A stretch of 54,661 nt of DNA from Paenibacillus koleovorans NBRC 103111 (lineage in GTDB: Bacteria > Bacillota > Bacilli > Paenibacillales > NBRC-103111): positions 1-54,661 of the forward strand of contig NZ_BIMA01000045.1 of assembly GCF_004000845.1 (NCBI RefSeq), read 5' to 3'. Every line of letters starts with the position of its first letter. The stretch's first letter is position 1. The position numbers and the translations under genes were made by a program. Below, one piece after another: positions 8,475 through 17,831 of this stretch. The notes below the pieces were generated by a model that had not been told where the DNA came from, ran no database searches, and worked only from the letters and a program-made list of their open reading frames with translations.

Positions 8475-10117
8475 AAAAAACGAAAGCGGTTTCAATCATG
8501 CTGACCGGCATATTGGCCATGGGGACTCTGCTGGCTGCTTGCAGCAAGGAGGAGGGGGGACAAGCGGTTGAATCCTCTCCGACTGCCAAGACCAATCAAC
8601 CAAGGACCAAGTTAAAGCTGTTTATGGCCGATTCGGGTCTGCCGCATCCGTCTGGGGTAGACCCGAGCAATAACTCTTTCATCAATATCATCGAGGATTA
8701 TGCGAATGTCGACCTTTCCTTGGAAGTTCCCAGCGCTCAAGATTTTAAGACAAAAGTGGATTTGCTGCTGGCGTCCGGCAATTTGCCCGATATTCTGCAC
8801 ACGACATACGCCGTGGATGCTGAGGCGAGGGCCAGGGAAGGGGCATTTATCGATCTTAAGAAGTACTACGATAAGTCCCCGATGGTTCAAAAGTACATTA
8901 CACCGGAAATGATGGAATTTGCCAGGGATCCGCTCGCGCCGGCAGGAACGGGATACTGGCGAATCCCGATGTCGAATGCCAAATTCATGAACGGTTCAGG
9001 CGTCGTCGCACGGTACGATCTGATCGAGAAGTACAACGGCGGCAAATACCCGGAAACCGTAGACGAGTGGATCGACCTGCTGCGAAAAATCAAAAAAGCC
9101 CAACCGGATACCCCGGTGTTCTCAAACCGCGTCATCAACGATAAGTTGCTCAATTACGGAGGGCTTCCCATCTATTATTGGTATGGAGCCTTGCCCTACG
9201 AGTACAGGGTCCAGAGTGGAAAAGTGGTATCGAACTTCACATTGCCTGAATTTAAAGCGGCTACCGAGAAGATGAAAATGCTTTATAGCGAAGGCATTTT
9301 CGATATCGAATTCGCTGTTGTCGACGCTAAGAAATGGATCGAAAAGTACGTTTACAACGATGTGCTTTTCTCCGTCGACTCGCCTTCGGCCGTAATTCAG
9401 GAATACATCTTTGAAAGTCAATTTTATAAAGAAACGCCAAGCTTGAAGTCGCGTGTCTTGGACATGGCACCCAGTCTTACGAAGTATCCCGCCGAATTAA
9501 AAGATGTTAAATATACATGGGGGAAAATGCTAAATCCGATTCGGGGAGGACATTCTCTTCTTATCTCCAGCAAAACCAAAGACCCGGATCTGGCTTGGAA
9601 GGTTATTGAAGGTTTCGCTGCGCAGAATTTGCATGAGGCGATTTACTGGGGGAAAGAAGGCGAGACCTTCTCCACTCAAAACGGAAAGCGTGTACCGATT
9701 GTGGACAAGATTAACGATCCGAGCCGAGCCTGGGCACTTCATCTTGGGGTCATTATGGGCTTTGAGGAAGGGATTGAGATCAAGAAAACGATCGTGGAAC
9801 AAAATATAGGCAAAGTATACGGGCAAGTGTCCACCAACCTGGATAAGGTGGCTGGCGAAGCCAAAAAAGGCGGATACCCGCTAACAGCCTTCTATGTTCC
9901 GTCCGACGCGGCCAAGAATAAGGCGGTCGAATCGCGCGAGTTTATTTCCAAGACTACGGCCGAAGCCATCATGGGGAAGATCACGATGCAGCAATTCGAT
10001 GAACGGGTTAAAGAATTTGTGAGCAAATATGGCTTTATGTACGACGAAATGACCAAATATATAAATGACAATAAAGATGCGTTGAGAAAGAAAGGCGTTG
10101 TAGAAGTGGATTGGTAG
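8471..10117 (+). CDS. extracellular solute-binding lipoprotein, LplA-like
   Basis: A 548-residue lipoprotein that captures a ligand outside the cell and delivers it to the permeases encoded next. It has a basic N-terminus, a hydrophobic stretch and the lipobox LLAAC with the lipidated Cys at 24. The mature part shows the pattern of large family-1 binding proteins seen with LplB/LplC permeases in Bacillus and Paenibacillus (for example FMADSGLPHP, DLPDILH-like and GGHSLLISSKT segments). Such proteins usually bind oligosaccharides or uronic-acid sugars. The start overlaps the upstream gene. The gene is followed by a hairpin that could lower expression of the permeases relative to the binding protein. 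Ligand unknown. Confidence 0.92.
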   Translation: MKKTKAVSIMLTGILAMGTLLAACSKEEGGQAVESSPTAKTNQPRTKLKLFMADSGLPHPSGVDPSNNSFINIIEDYANVDLSLEVPSAQDFKTKVDLLLASGNLPDILHTTYAVDAEARAREGAFIDLKKYYDKSPMVQKYITPEMMEFARDPLAPAGTGYWRIPMSNAKFMNGSGVVARYDLIEKYNGGKYPETVDEWIDLLRKIKKAQPDTPVFSNRVINDKLLNYGGLPIYYWYGALPYEYRVQSGKVVSNFTLPEFKAATEKMKMLYSEGIFDIEFAVVDAKKWIEKYVYNDVLFSVDSPSAVIQEYIFESQFYKETPSLKSRVLDMAPSLTKYPAELKDVKYTWGKMLNPIRGGHSLLISSKTKDPDLAWKVIEGFAAQNLHEAIYWGKEGETFSTQNGKRVPIVDKINDPSRAWALHLGVIMGFEEGIEIKKTIVEQNIGKVYGQVSTNLDKVAGEAKKGGYPLTAFYVPSDAAKNKAVESREFISKTTAEAIMGKITMQQFDERVKEFVSKYGFMYDEMTKYINDNKDALRKKGVVEVDW

Positions 10118-10125
10118 TCAACCAA

Positions 10126-10168
10126 AGACCGGATGTCCGACAAGGGATGTCAGTTGGACCTCCGGTCT
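10126..10168 (+). other. intercistronic hairpin after the binding-protein gene
   Basis: AGACCGGA at 10126-10133 pairs perfectly with TCCGGTCT at 10161-10168. An inner GTCC/GGAC pairing (10135-10138 with 10156-10159) extends the stem after one mismatch. There is no T run, so it more likely acts in mRNA processing or stability than as a full terminator. Placement between a binding-protein gene and its permease genes is typical of ABC operons. Confidence 0.6.
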
Positions 10169-10218
10169 GATCCGGACGCGCTTCCTGTGCGTTCATTAAC
10201 GGTTAAGGAAGTGAGCCT

Positions 10219-11157
10219 ATGAATCAACCGCTTATCGAAAAGGCTGTGAGCATTCGCCGGAAAAGAATCTACAAGAAAACTTTATTTTCCTTGTATTTGT
10301 TGCTTGCACCCGCATTGATTTTGTTGTTTGTGTTTCACTACATTCCCATGTATGGCATTATCATTGCGTTCCAGAACTACTCGCCCTATAAAGGCTTCAT
10401 TCATAGCGATTGGGTGGGGGTGAAATACTTTGCCTACTTTTTATCAGACCCCACGTTTTGGAAAGTGCTCGGAAATACAGTGATCCTGAGTGTCTATGAT
10501 CTGGTGTTCGGTTTTACGGCCCCCATTTTTTTTGCCTTGCTCGCCAATGAACTGGTCAACAAGTCGTTTAAACGGATTACGCAAACGATATCCTATTTGC
10601 CGCACTTCTTATCATGGGTTGTGGTATCAGGATTGTTTTATCAAATTTTATCCCCTACAACGGGAATGGTAAACGAAGCTTTGGGTTGGATTGGTATAAA
10701 GCCTCTATTCTTTATGACAGAAGTGGAGTGGTTTCGGTCCATTTTAGTATTTTCTGAAATATGGAAGAACGTCGGATGGTCCGCCATTTTATACTTTGCG
10801 GTGATTGCGGGGATCGATACCAGTCTATACGAAGCTGCAATGATGGATGGAGCAGGACGTCTGCGTCAAATTTTTCATATCACCCTTCCTGCTATGGTGC
10901 CGATGATTGTACTATTACTGCTCTTGAAAGTTTCTACCATCTTTTCAATCGGATTTGAACGCGTGTTTACGATGCAAAATTCACTTGTTCTGGACGTATC
11001 CGACGTAATTAGCACATACGTCTACCGTCTAGGGCTGGAGCGGGCGCAATACAGCCTGACGACCGCCATCAGCTTTGTGCAAAGTACACTTAGTTTTGTT
11101 TTGTTGATTACGGCCAATAAAGTATCCAAAAAGTTTGTTGGTCTGGGGCTTTACTGA
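10219..11157 (+). CDS. LplB-like ABC transporter permease
   Basis: A 312-residue inner-membrane permease of the binding-protein-dependent family. It shows the usual six-helix layout, starting with LFSLYLLLAPALILLF near 22-37, and the cytoplasmic EAA loop (YEAAMMDGAGRLRQIF, near 210-225) that docks on an ATPase. It pairs with the next gene as a heterodimer fed by the 8471 lipoprotein. No ATPase gene is present in the window, so a multitask ATPase of the MsmX/UgpC kind must be supplied from elsewhere. It starts at an ATG with GGAAGTGAG upstream. The substrate is inferred to be a sugar or sugar derivative from family membership only. Confidence 0.92.
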   Translation: MNQPLIEKAVSIRRKRIYKKTLFSLYLLLAPALILLFVFHYIPMYGIIIAFQNYSPYKGFIHSDWVGVKYFAYFLSDPTFWKVLGNTVILSVYDLVFGFTAPIFFALLANELVNKSFKRITQTISYLPHFLSWVVVSGLFYQILSPTTGMVNEALGWIGIKPLFFMTEVEWFRSILVFSEIWKNVGWSAILYFAVIAGIDTSLYEAAMMDGAGRLRQIFHITLPAMVPMIVLLLLLKVSTIFSIGFERVFTMQNSLVLDVSDVISTYVYRLGLERAQYSLTTAISFVQSTLSFVLLITANKVSKKFVGLGLY

Positions 11158-11171
11158 TTGGGGGGACTTAG

Positions 11172-12053
11172 GTGAAATACAAGACCAAAGCCGGAAAAGT
11201 TTTTGAGATCATGAATTACTTGTTTTTTGTCCTGTTCTCGCTGTCCATTCTCATCCCGTTTGTAAACGCCATTGCCATCTCGTTGAGCAGTTATTCGGCT
11301 TTGGCCAAAGGAAGTGTAGGTTTGTGGCCAAAGGGCTTTACTTGGGAGTCTTATTATACGTTGGCCTACAGCAAACAGTTTTTGCGAACATTCCTGAATA
11401 CGGTCTTCCTGACTGCCGTAAATACATCGCTGGTCATCGTTATTTCTTTAGCTGCAGGCTATGCGCTGTCCCATAAACATTTGCTGGGAAAAAAGTTCTT
11501 GTTTCCGTATTTGATCATCACGATGTACTTCAGCGGAGGATTGATTCCATCTTATATCTTAATTAACGGGATGGGGTTATCCAATACGTATTGGGCCCTT
11601 ATTTTGCCGAATGTCATAAATGTGTTTTATATCATTGTTTTCCGTAATTCAATCAGTCAATTACCCCAGGAATTAATCGAATCGGCTGAAATAGACGGGG
11701 CCAGCGAGTGGCGCATTTTATATAAAATCATACTGCCGCTTGTCCTCCCTATGGCTATGGCGTTTGTAATATTCAGCGCCGTAGCTTACTGGAATGAATG
11801 GTTCGGCGTCTTGATCTACATTCGGGAAAGGAGCATGTGGACGTTGCAATTTCAACTCCGGGATATTCTCATTAATTCCATGTTATTTGATTCCGAGATG
11901 CAAAATTCTGCCGCAACGAGCGGACCCAGGGTTCACCCGGACAATCTGAAGATGGCGGCATTATTGCTGACCATCTTACCCATTATTGTCGTGTATCCCT
12001 TTGTCCAAAAATATTTTGTTCACGGGCAATTGGTCGGAGCCGTAAAAGGATAA
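11172..12053 (+). CDS. LplC-like ABC transporter permease
   Basis: The second permease of the importer, 293 residues with about six membrane helices. The EAA loop reads ESAEIDGASEWRILY (near 173-187). A region between the last helices, including LRDILINSMLFDS, matches the longer loop found in LplC/YtcP-type permeases. It ends in the common carboxy-terminal pattern FVHGQLVGAVKG, which is diagnostic of this permease type. GTG start at 11172, 14 nt after the LplB stop, with a GGGGGAC site. It works with the 10219 protein and the 8471 lipoprotein. Confidence 0.92.
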   Translation: MKYKTKAGKVFEIMNYLFFVLFSLSILIPFVNAIAISLSSYSALAKGSVGLWPKGFTWESYYTLAYSKQFLRTFLNTVFLTAVNTSLVIVISLAAGYALSHKHLLGKKFLFPYLIITMYFSGGLIPSYILINGMGLSNTYWALILPNVINVFYIIVFRNSISQLPQELIESAEIDGASEWRILYKIILPLVLPMAMAFVIFSAVAYWNEWFGVLIYIRERSMWTLQFQLRDILINSMLFDSEMQNSAATSGPRVHPDNLKMAALLLTILPIIVVYPFVQKYFVHGQLVGAVKG

Positions 12054-12103
12054 ATTTACACCTCAACCCAAACCATTTTTGCAAAAGGAAAGGAACTCGA
12101 ACA

Positions 12104-13333
12104 ATGACATTGGCCATATTGGGAGGACCTAAAACCAAATCGACGCCTTTCGGAAAAGGTCAGCGGTTTGATTTAGCGGAAGCCAACGAGCTAATAGAAG
12201 CGCTCCAGCAAAATACCTTATTCTATCACTACGGTAAAAAGGTGAAACAGTTCCTGAACGATTTCAACGAGCTTTATAATGTCAAATACAGTGTGGCTAC
12301 CACTTCGGGAACCGCCTCCATCCATGTCGCCCTTGGCGCGGCCGGAGTCAGCGTTGGCGATGAGGTGATCACCAGCCCGATCACAGATCAGGGAACCTTG
12401 ATCGGGATATTGTACCAGAATGCGATTCCGGTTTTTGCCGATTTGGACCCCCATACGTACAACATGGACCCTGGCTCAATCGAGTCCTGCATCACCCCGC
12501 GCACCAAAGCCATTCTAGTCGTTCATCTCGCGGGCAACCCGGCTGATATGGATGAGATCATGAAGATTGCCAGAACGCACAACCTGAAGGTCATTGAGGA
12601 TTGCGCACAAAGCTATTTGACCCAATATAAGGGTCGTTACGCAGGCACGATAGGCGATTACGGTTGCTTCAGCACCAATGATTTCAAACATATCTCGACA
12701 GGCGACGGTGGAATCGTAACGGTTAACTCCGCGGACGAGCAGGATTACTTGACGACCCACGCCTTTGCGGATAAAAACTTCAAAAGATTTGGCGATACGG
12801 TGCAGAAGGATCTGCATTATTTGGCTCCCAATTATCGGATGAGCGAGCTGCAAGGCGCTGTGGGCGTTGCGCAGCTGAAGAAACTTCCCTGGATATGCGG
12901 ACAGCGTCATAAATATGGCGATCGGATTACCGAAGGGATCAGCGGGCTGGATGGCGTGCTGCCGCATAAAGTCGCGGACGGAAACGAAAGCACGTATTGG
13001 TTTTATATGATGCGGATTGACGAGACTCGGTTAACTTGTACCCGCCAACAGTTCAGTGAGGCATTGGCAGCGGAAGGAGTCCCGAATTCGGCCGGCTATA
13101 TTCCCGAGGTCATCTACATGCAACCTATCTTTCAGAAGCGCCAAGCCTATTTGGGCAGTCATTTTCCTTTTGATCTTACCGGAATTACCTACGAACGAGG
13201 TCGATGTCCGAATGCGGAAGAAATTTTGAAGACCGCCATCCGGATTAGCGTGAATGAATTTTATTCCGAGCAGGATATCGAGGAAATGATCGAGGCGATC
13301 AGAAAGGTCGCCCTCTACTACAAGAAAGCGTAA
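12104..13333 (+). CDS. DegT/DnrJ/EryC1/StrS-family PLP aminotransferase
   Basis: A 409-residue aminotransferase-fold enzyme that usually adds an amino group from glutamate to a keto sugar using PLP. The Schiff-base Lys is probably Lys195 in STNDFKHISTGDGG, the cofactor Asp is Asp166 in IEDCAQS, and TTSGTASIH at about 66-74 binds the phosphate. Length and motif order fit the family. Inside a catabolic operon it may run in reverse, removing an amino group from an amino sugar, or handle a non-sugar amine; this is inference. Its start has AAAGGAAAGGA upstream. The next gene begins 26 nt after its stop. Confidence 0.88.
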   Translation: MTLAILGGPKTKSTPFGKGQRFDLAEANELIEALQQNTLFYHYGKKVKQFLNDFNELYNVKYSVATTSGTASIHVALGAAGVSVGDEVITSPITDQGTLIGILYQNAIPVFADLDPHTYNMDPGSIESCITPRTKAILVVHLAGNPADMDEIMKIARTHNLKVIEDCAQSYLTQYKGRYAGTIGDYGCFSTNDFKHISTGDGGIVTVNSADEQDYLTTHAFADKNFKRFGDTVQKDLHYLAPNYRMSELQGAVGVAQLKKLPWICGQRHKYGDRITEGISGLDGVLPHKVADGNESTYWFYMMRIDETRLTCTRQQFSEALAAEGVPNSAGYIPEVIYMQPIFQKRQAYLGSHFPFDLTGITYERGRCPNAEEILKTAIRISVNEFYSEQDIEEMIEAIRKVALYYKKA

Positions 13334-13359
13334 ACGATTTCGAACGGGAGGAGAGTACC

Positions 13360-14160
13360 TTGTTCCGCAACCAACTTAAAGCTAAATGTTATAACGCGGC
13401 AAGTTCAACGGCGTTTGGCGTCTTTATCGGATTTCCTTCGACGCAGCTGGTAGAGATGGCCGCCTATACGGGCTTCGACGCCGTAGTCATTGATAATGAG
13501 CATGGCATGCTGTCTGCCGAGAACGTGGAGCATATGGTGATGGCCGCCGAACTGACGGGCATCACTCCGCTCGTGAGAGTCGTTTCGAGCGATCCGGCGG
13601 AGCTGCTTAAGGCCATGGATCGGGGAGCGCATGGCGTTCATGTCCCTCAGGTCGAAACGGCAAGTGAAGCGATCCGGATTGTGGAGGCGGTCAAATATCC
13701 GCCCGTCGGAAGAAGAGGCGCTGCTTTTTCGATGAGAGCCGCCCGCTTCGGAACCGTTCCCTTGTCTGATTATTTGGAGCGTGCCAACGAGGAGTCCTTC
13801 ATTTGCATCCACATCGAGACCGGGAAGGCCTTGGATAATTTGCAGGAGATTCTGGAGGTTCAGGGAGTCGATGCCGTCTATATAGGGCCAACCGATCTTT
13901 CAGTCTCACTTGGCTGCAAGGGGGATGTCGATCACCCCGAAGTACGGAAGGCGATGGAGCAAATTCGGCATGCAGCCGTTGCAGCCGGAAGAAAGCTCGG
14001 TATTCATTCAAGGCATGCAGCTGGCGCTGTTCTCAGACAGGCGTGGGGAGCGGATTATGTGGGAGTGACGGTCACCTCGCTGGTAACGGACGCTTTTTCC
14101 GAATATATACGAGCTGTAAAGACGAAGCCGGAACAAACGAAGGAGGCGGATGAACAATGA
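13360..14160 (+). CDS. HpcH/HpaI-family class II aldolase
   Basis: A 266-residue TIM-barrel enzyme of the HpcH/HpaI (2-keto-3-deoxy acid aldolase) family. It would split a 2-keto-4-hydroxy acid into pyruvate and an aldehyde using a divalent metal. Visible catalytic residues are His48 in DNEHGM, Arg73 in PLVRV, the metal ligand Glu153 in HIETGKAL, and Asp179 in GPTDLS. The start is a TTG at 13360 after a GGGAGGAGA site; no closer ATG exists. The stop overlaps the next start (ATGA), giving translational coupling with the DapA-type gene. Two aldolase-type genes in a row suggest a sugar-acid-like intermediate. Confidence 0.9.
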   Translation: MFRNQLKAKCYNAASSTAFGVFIGFPSTQLVEMAAYTGFDAVVIDNEHGMLSAENVEHMVMAAELTGITPLVRVVSSDPAELLKAMDRGAHGVHVPQVETASEAIRIVEAVKYPPVGRRGAAFSMRAARFGTVPLSDYLERANEESFICIHIETGKALDNLQEILEVQGVDAVYIGPTDLSVSLGCKGDVDHPEVRKAMEQIRHAAVAAGRKLGIHSRHAAGAVLRQAWGADYVGVTVTSLVTDAFSEYIRAVKTKPEQTKEADEQ

Positions 14161-15107
14161 GCATGGAGTACGAGACAATTGCCAAACGATTGGAAACCAT
14201 ATCGGCCATCCCCGTTACCCCCTTTCATCCGGTAACCAAAAGAATCGATTGGGCCGCATTGGAGCAAAACATACATTTTCTACTCGAACAGGGGCTTCAA
14301 GTCATCGTGCCGTGCGGGAACACGAGTGAGTTTTATTCGCTGACTTTGGAAGAAGCAAAAGCCGAGATTGCCAAAGTAGTCGAGATTGTGAACGGTCGGG
14401 CCCTTGTAGTCGCAGGCGTCGGGTACTCGACGGAAACGGCTATTCTGCTGGGAGAATATGCTCAAGCGGCCGGCGCCGATGCGGTCATGATTCATCAGCC
14501 TATCCATCCCTACGCCACAAGTCGCGGAGTTTACACCTACTTTAAAACCGTTATCGAATCCCTTGCTATTCCATCCGTCTTGTATTTCAAAGATCCGCAT
14601 ATTAGCGATGACATCCTGCTGCAGCTGGCTTTGCTCCCAAAGCTTGTCGGCATTAAATACGCGGTTAACGATCTGCCTCGTTTTGCCCAGCTATGTCGTA
14701 ACATGCCGAAACACTCTTCCGTAAAGTTAATCTGTGGGACAGCCGAAAAATGGGCCCCTTTCTTTCTGACCGCCGGCGCTTCAGGGTTTACTTCGGGTCT
14801 GGTGAACGTACACCCCACATTATCCTTCGAGTTGCTGCAGGCGTTCCGCTCCGGGAATATGGCTGCTATGTGGGCGATATGGGAGAAAACGGTCCCTTTC
14901 GAGAACTTGAGGGCGAAGTACAATAACGGGAACAACGTGGTTGTGGTGAAAGAGGCGATGAACCAAATCGGCCATTATGCCGGCGCGACTCGGGAGCCGG
15001 TCGATCCGTTGGACGAACGCGATCGTGCCGAAGTGAGAGCTATTCTTGAGGGATGGGGACTACCTACAGCAAGGAGCGGAGACAATGAGCGGCCAAGATC
15101 GCATTGA
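14157..15107 (+). CDS. DapA-family lyase (KdgD-like dehydratase or related aldolase)
   Basis: A 316-residue class I aldolase-fold protein. The Schiff-base Lys is Lys167 (LVGIKYAV) and the catalytic Tyr is Tyr143 (SVLYFKDP). The N-terminal segment GNTSEFYSLTLEE resembles the GTGEFFSLT pattern of 5-dehydro-4-deoxyglucarate dehydratases. Those enzymes remove water and CO2 to give 2-oxoglutarate semialdehyde, the substrate of a downstream aldehyde dehydrogenase; a suitable one lies at 18709. Similar chemistry is used in hydroxyproline breakdown, so that is an alternative. The start overlaps the aldolase stop. The 3' end overlaps the RidA start by 23 nt. Confidence 0.85.
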   Translation: MSMEYETIAKRLETISAIPVTPFHPVTKRIDWAALEQNIHFLLEQGLQVIVPCGNTSEFYSLTLEEAKAEIAKVVEIVNGRALVVAGVGYSTETAILLGEYAQAAGADAVMIHQPIHPYATSRGVYTYFKTVIESLAIPSVLYFKDPHISDDILLQLALLPKLVGIKYAVNDLPRFAQLCRNMPKHSSVKLICGTAEKWAPFFLTAGASGFTSGLVNVHPTLSFELLQAFRSGNMAAMWAIWEKTVPFENLRAKYNNGNNVVVVKEAMNQIGHYAGATREPVDPLDERDRAEVRAILEGWGLPTARSGDNERPRSH

Positions 15108-15561
15108 ACAGAGAATGTCCGAGTTGGGGATTCGCTTGCCTGATGTTCGCCAGCCGGTCGGCATTTACGTACCCGCTGTAACAAGCGGATCGCTGGTGTT
15201 CACATCGGGCACGGGATGTCGAATCGCTGCGGATCGTTTTTTGTATTTGGGTAGAGTGGGCAGCGACCTAACGATCCAACAGGCGCAGGATGCTGCCAGA
15301 ACGGCCGCCATTAATGTGTTGGCGATATTGAAAGAGCATCTTGGCCAATTGGATCGGATTGAGAGAATTGTGAGACTGACCGGTTTTGTGAACAGCGCGC
15401 ATGATTTTCACGAGCAGCCCGTAGTGGTGAACGGAGCCTCCCGACTGTTGGAGGAAGTGTTTCAAGAGAAAGGACGTCACGCCAGATCGGCGATCGGCAC
15501 TAGCAACCTGCCCTTTAATATGCCGGTTGAAATTGAATTAATCGTGGAGATCGGAACATGA
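15085..15561 (+). CDS. RidA/YjgF-family protein, longer variant
   Basis: A 158-residue RidA-family protein with the longer N-terminus of the YjgF-like subfamily that includes GTGCRIAADRFLYLGRVG. RidA hydrolyses reactive enamine/imine intermediates released by PLP enzymes. The Arg that anchors the substrate carboxylate is kept as Arg134 (HARSAIG), so enamine deaminase activity is plausible. The ATG at 15085 has AAGGAGCGGAG upstream and is preferred over an upstream TTG. It sits just before a deacylase and a threonine-synthase-like PLP enzyme, which could generate its substrate. It overlaps both neighbours slightly (23 and 4 nt). Confidence 0.9.
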   Translation: MSGQDRIEQRMSELGIRLPDVRQPVGIYVPAVTSGSLVFTSGTGCRIAADRFLYLGRVGSDLTIQQAQDAARTAAINVLAILKEHLGQLDRIERIVRLTGFVNSAHDFHEQPVVVNGASRLLEEVFQEKGRHARSAIGTSNLPFNMPVEIELIVEIGT

Positions 15562-16571
15562 TGACGTTCAGCGACTTTTCCATAACCCGTCTTTCGCCCG
15601 GCTTCAAGGGGGCCTTGAGGCTGCCGCTGTTCGCTTCATTAGGCCGCGAGCTGGAGATGCCTGTAATGGCCGTTAAAGGATATGCGGAGGGACCGACGCT
15701 GCTCGTCACGGCCGGCATTCATGGCGATGAGTTTGAAGGAATGGCAGCCATACGCAGTGTTTTCCAGCAGCTTGCCCCAGAGAAGGTGTTCGGCTCATTT
15801 ATAGGGCTTCCTGTTTGCAACGTGCTTGCCTATGAGCATCAAACCAGAGAGTCGCCCCCTTATGCGGACGGATTAAACTTGGCCCGGGTGTTTCCGGGAA
15901 AGAGTACGGGAAGCTACACGGAGCGTCTCGCTTATTCGTTATTCGAGTTCGTTACCCGCAATCTGAATCCGGAAACGGATGTTTTGTTGGATTTTCACAG
16001 CGGAGGGACGAAATACGAGTTTGTCCCCTTGATTGCTTTGCATCGGAATGCCCCCAAACGAGCGGAAGCCGAACATTTGATCCGCCGATTCGGAATCGAC
16101 CGGCTGTGGGAGATCCCGGTGAATCCGGGAACTTTAAACGGGGCCGTATCGGAATATGGGATTACGACGATTGCTACGGAAACGACAGGACGGGGAGCAG
16201 CGCGCGAAGAGGATATTCGACAATATGTTACTGGCATTCACGCTGTCATGCATGTCCTGGGCATGATGGAATCGACGGATCCGGCTGTAAACGGCAAGGC
16301 CATTCGAACAACCGTCAGACAGTACTTCCATACCTCAGGTTTTTTTCAATCCCATGTTGCAATAGGGGATGAGGTGCACAGCGGGCAGGAGCTGGGGTAC
16401 GTAGTCAATGAGGAAGGAGAGCGTCTCGAATCCGTAATAGCGGAAGAAAGCGGGGCAATCTGGGCTGTACGAGCATTTTGTTCCGTGTACATGGGAGATC
16501 TTGCTTTTCTCATCGGAACGCTCCCCCGAGACCTCGAGAGAGCCTCGGACTTCCGGGAAGGCGGAATATGA
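15558..16571 (+). CDS. succinylglutamate desuccinylase/aspartoacylase-family zinc deacylase
   Basis: A 337-residue zinc enzyme of the AstE/AspA family, which hydrolyses N-acyl amino acids and related amides. The zinc motif is His55-Gly-Asp-Glu58 with the third ligand His146 in LLDFHSGG. TIATETTGRG near 198-207 supplies the expected catalytic Glu. The C-terminal domain (about 250-337) is the usual lipoyl-like barrel with an EVHSGQELGYV segment. Two ATG codons in tandem (15558 and 15561) both fit; the first overlaps the RidA stop. In this operon it probably frees an amine or amino acid before the PLP enzymes act. The substrate is unknown. Confidence 0.88.
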   Translation: MMTFSDFSITRLSPGFKGALRLPLFASLGRELEMPVMAVKGYAEGPTLLVTAGIHGDEFEGMAAIRSVFQQLAPEKVFGSFIGLPVCNVLAYEHQTRESPPYADGLNLARVFPGKSTGSYTERLAYSLFEFVTRNLNPETDVLLDFHSGGTKYEFVPLIALHRNAPKRAEAEHLIRRFGIDRLWEIPVNPGTLNGAVSEYGITTIATETTGRGAAREEDIRQYVTGIHAVMHVLGMMESTDPAVNGKAIRTTVRQYFHTSGFFQSHVAIGDEVHSGQELGYVVNEEGERLESVIAEESGAIWAVRAFCSVYMGDLAFLIGTLPRDLERASDFREGGI

Positions 16572-17803
16572 AAAAGTGGCTGGTTTGCGGAGCGTGCGGG
16601 ACACAGTATCGATTGAATGCTCCATCTGGTCTCTGCCTGCGCTGTCAGGAATCGGGCAGGCTTCAAGGGCTGGAAGTGAGTTACGATTATGCGGCGTTAA
16701 GCCCGTCTCGAAAAAAAGCTTTTGTTCAAAGAGGCCGTTCCATTTGGGACTTCAGTGATCTGCTTCCATTCGATGAGGGCGTCGTTCCAGTAACTTTAGG
16801 CGAAGGGATGACGCCATTAACCCCTATGCTCGCAGCTTCCAGAATGGGCTTCCGGCATATTTACACCAAGAATGAATCGGTTAACCCTACATGGTCTCAC
16901 AAAGACCGATTCAACAGTGTGGCGATCACCAAGGTTCGCGAGCTTGGCCATAGCCGGGTAGTGGGGACATCTACGGGCAATCAGGGCATATCGACGGCAG
17001 CTTACGCGGCGCGAGCCGATCTGAGGAGTACGATCCTGTTCCCGGCGGAGACGCCCAAATTGATGGTGGATTTGGCTTCGCAATACGGCGCGCTTTCGAT
17101 CGTAACCCAGTGGCATGCAAGGGACAGCATGGTTCAGCGGTTAATGGAGCTCGGGTGGTTCCCGGTCGTGTCCTTGAAAAATCGCGAATTGACCAGTCCG
17201 TATGGTATCGAAGGGTATAAAACCATCGCTTATGAAATCCTTGCAGATCTGGGCGCGGCTCCCGACAAAGTGCTCGTTCCCGTTGCTGGCGGCAATGCCT
17301 TGTACGGGATCTACAAGGGATTCAGAGAGCTGCAGGAAATGAAGCTGATCGAGCGCATCCCGCAAATGATTGCTTGTCAGGCTTCAGGGGCCAATGTTGT
17401 GGAGAAAGCGTTCAAGCAAGGCCTCGAGCGAATCGGCACTCAACCCGGCGCCTACTCGATAGCTACCTCTACGCGGGAAGAGACGGCGGGCGACCATGTG
17501 CTTGCAGCGATCTATCGATCCGGAGGCGACACGGTCACGGTTTCCGACGGGGAGATCCAGGATTGCATGCGGACACTGGCAAAGGAAGGATTGTGCGCGG
17601 AGGCGGCATCCGCCTTGCCAACAGCTGCCTTGTTTAAGTTAATCGGCGAGAAGAAATTTAAGGAAACCGATACGGCAGTTTGTCTGCTAACTTCCGGCGG
17701 CTGCAAATCCCCCGATATTCTTAGCGATTTGCGTCCTCCGGCCGTGAGGATTGAAGCCTCGCTATCGGCTCTTCAGCAGGTTCTCGAACGAATGGGTCTT
17801 TGA
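16568..17803 (+). CDS. threonine-synthase-like PLP enzyme with N-terminal zinc-ribbon motif
   Basis: A 411-residue fold-type II PLP enzyme. Four Cys (7, 10, 23, 26) in two CxxC pairs form a small zinc ribbon, as in one group of threonine synthases. The PLP Lys is Lys112 in TWSHKDR, the phosphate loop is VAGGNALYG near 238-246, and TSTGNQG near 138-144 holds the cofactor. Members of this group catalyse threonine synthesis or beta-elimination/ammonia-lyase reactions. Because threonine synthase proper belongs to biosynthetic operons, an ammonia lyase or beta-replacement role in this catabolic operon is more likely; this is inference. The ATG at 16568 overlaps the previous stop (ATGA). A RidA gene nearby fits a lyase that releases enamines. 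Confidence 0.85.
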   Translation: MKKWLVCGACGTQYRLNAPSGLCLRCQESGRLQGLEVSYDYAALSPSRKKAFVQRGRSIWDFSDLLPFDEGVVPVTLGEGMTPLTPMLAASRMGFRHIYTKNESVNPTWSHKDRFNSVAITKVRELGHSRVVGTSTGNQGISTAAYAARADLRSTILFPAETPKLMVDLASQYGALSIVTQWHARDSMVQRLMELGWFPVVSLKNRELTSPYGIEGYKTIAYEILADLGAAPDKVLVPVAGGNALYGIYKGFRELQEMKLIERIPQMIACQASGANVVEKAFKQGLERIGTQPGAYSIATSTREETAGDHVLAAIYRSGGDTVTVSDGEIQDCMRTLAKEGLCAEAASALPTAALFKLIGEKKFKETDTAVCLLTSGGCKSPDILSDLRPPAVRIEASLSALQQVLERMGL

Positions 17804-17831
17804 AATTCCGGACGATCAGGAGGAAACGCCC

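Noticed and set aside
16568-17803. Biosynthetic threonine synthase (thrC)
   Set aside because: No homoserine pathway genes are near; the operon is catabolic. The enzyme is left without a symbol.
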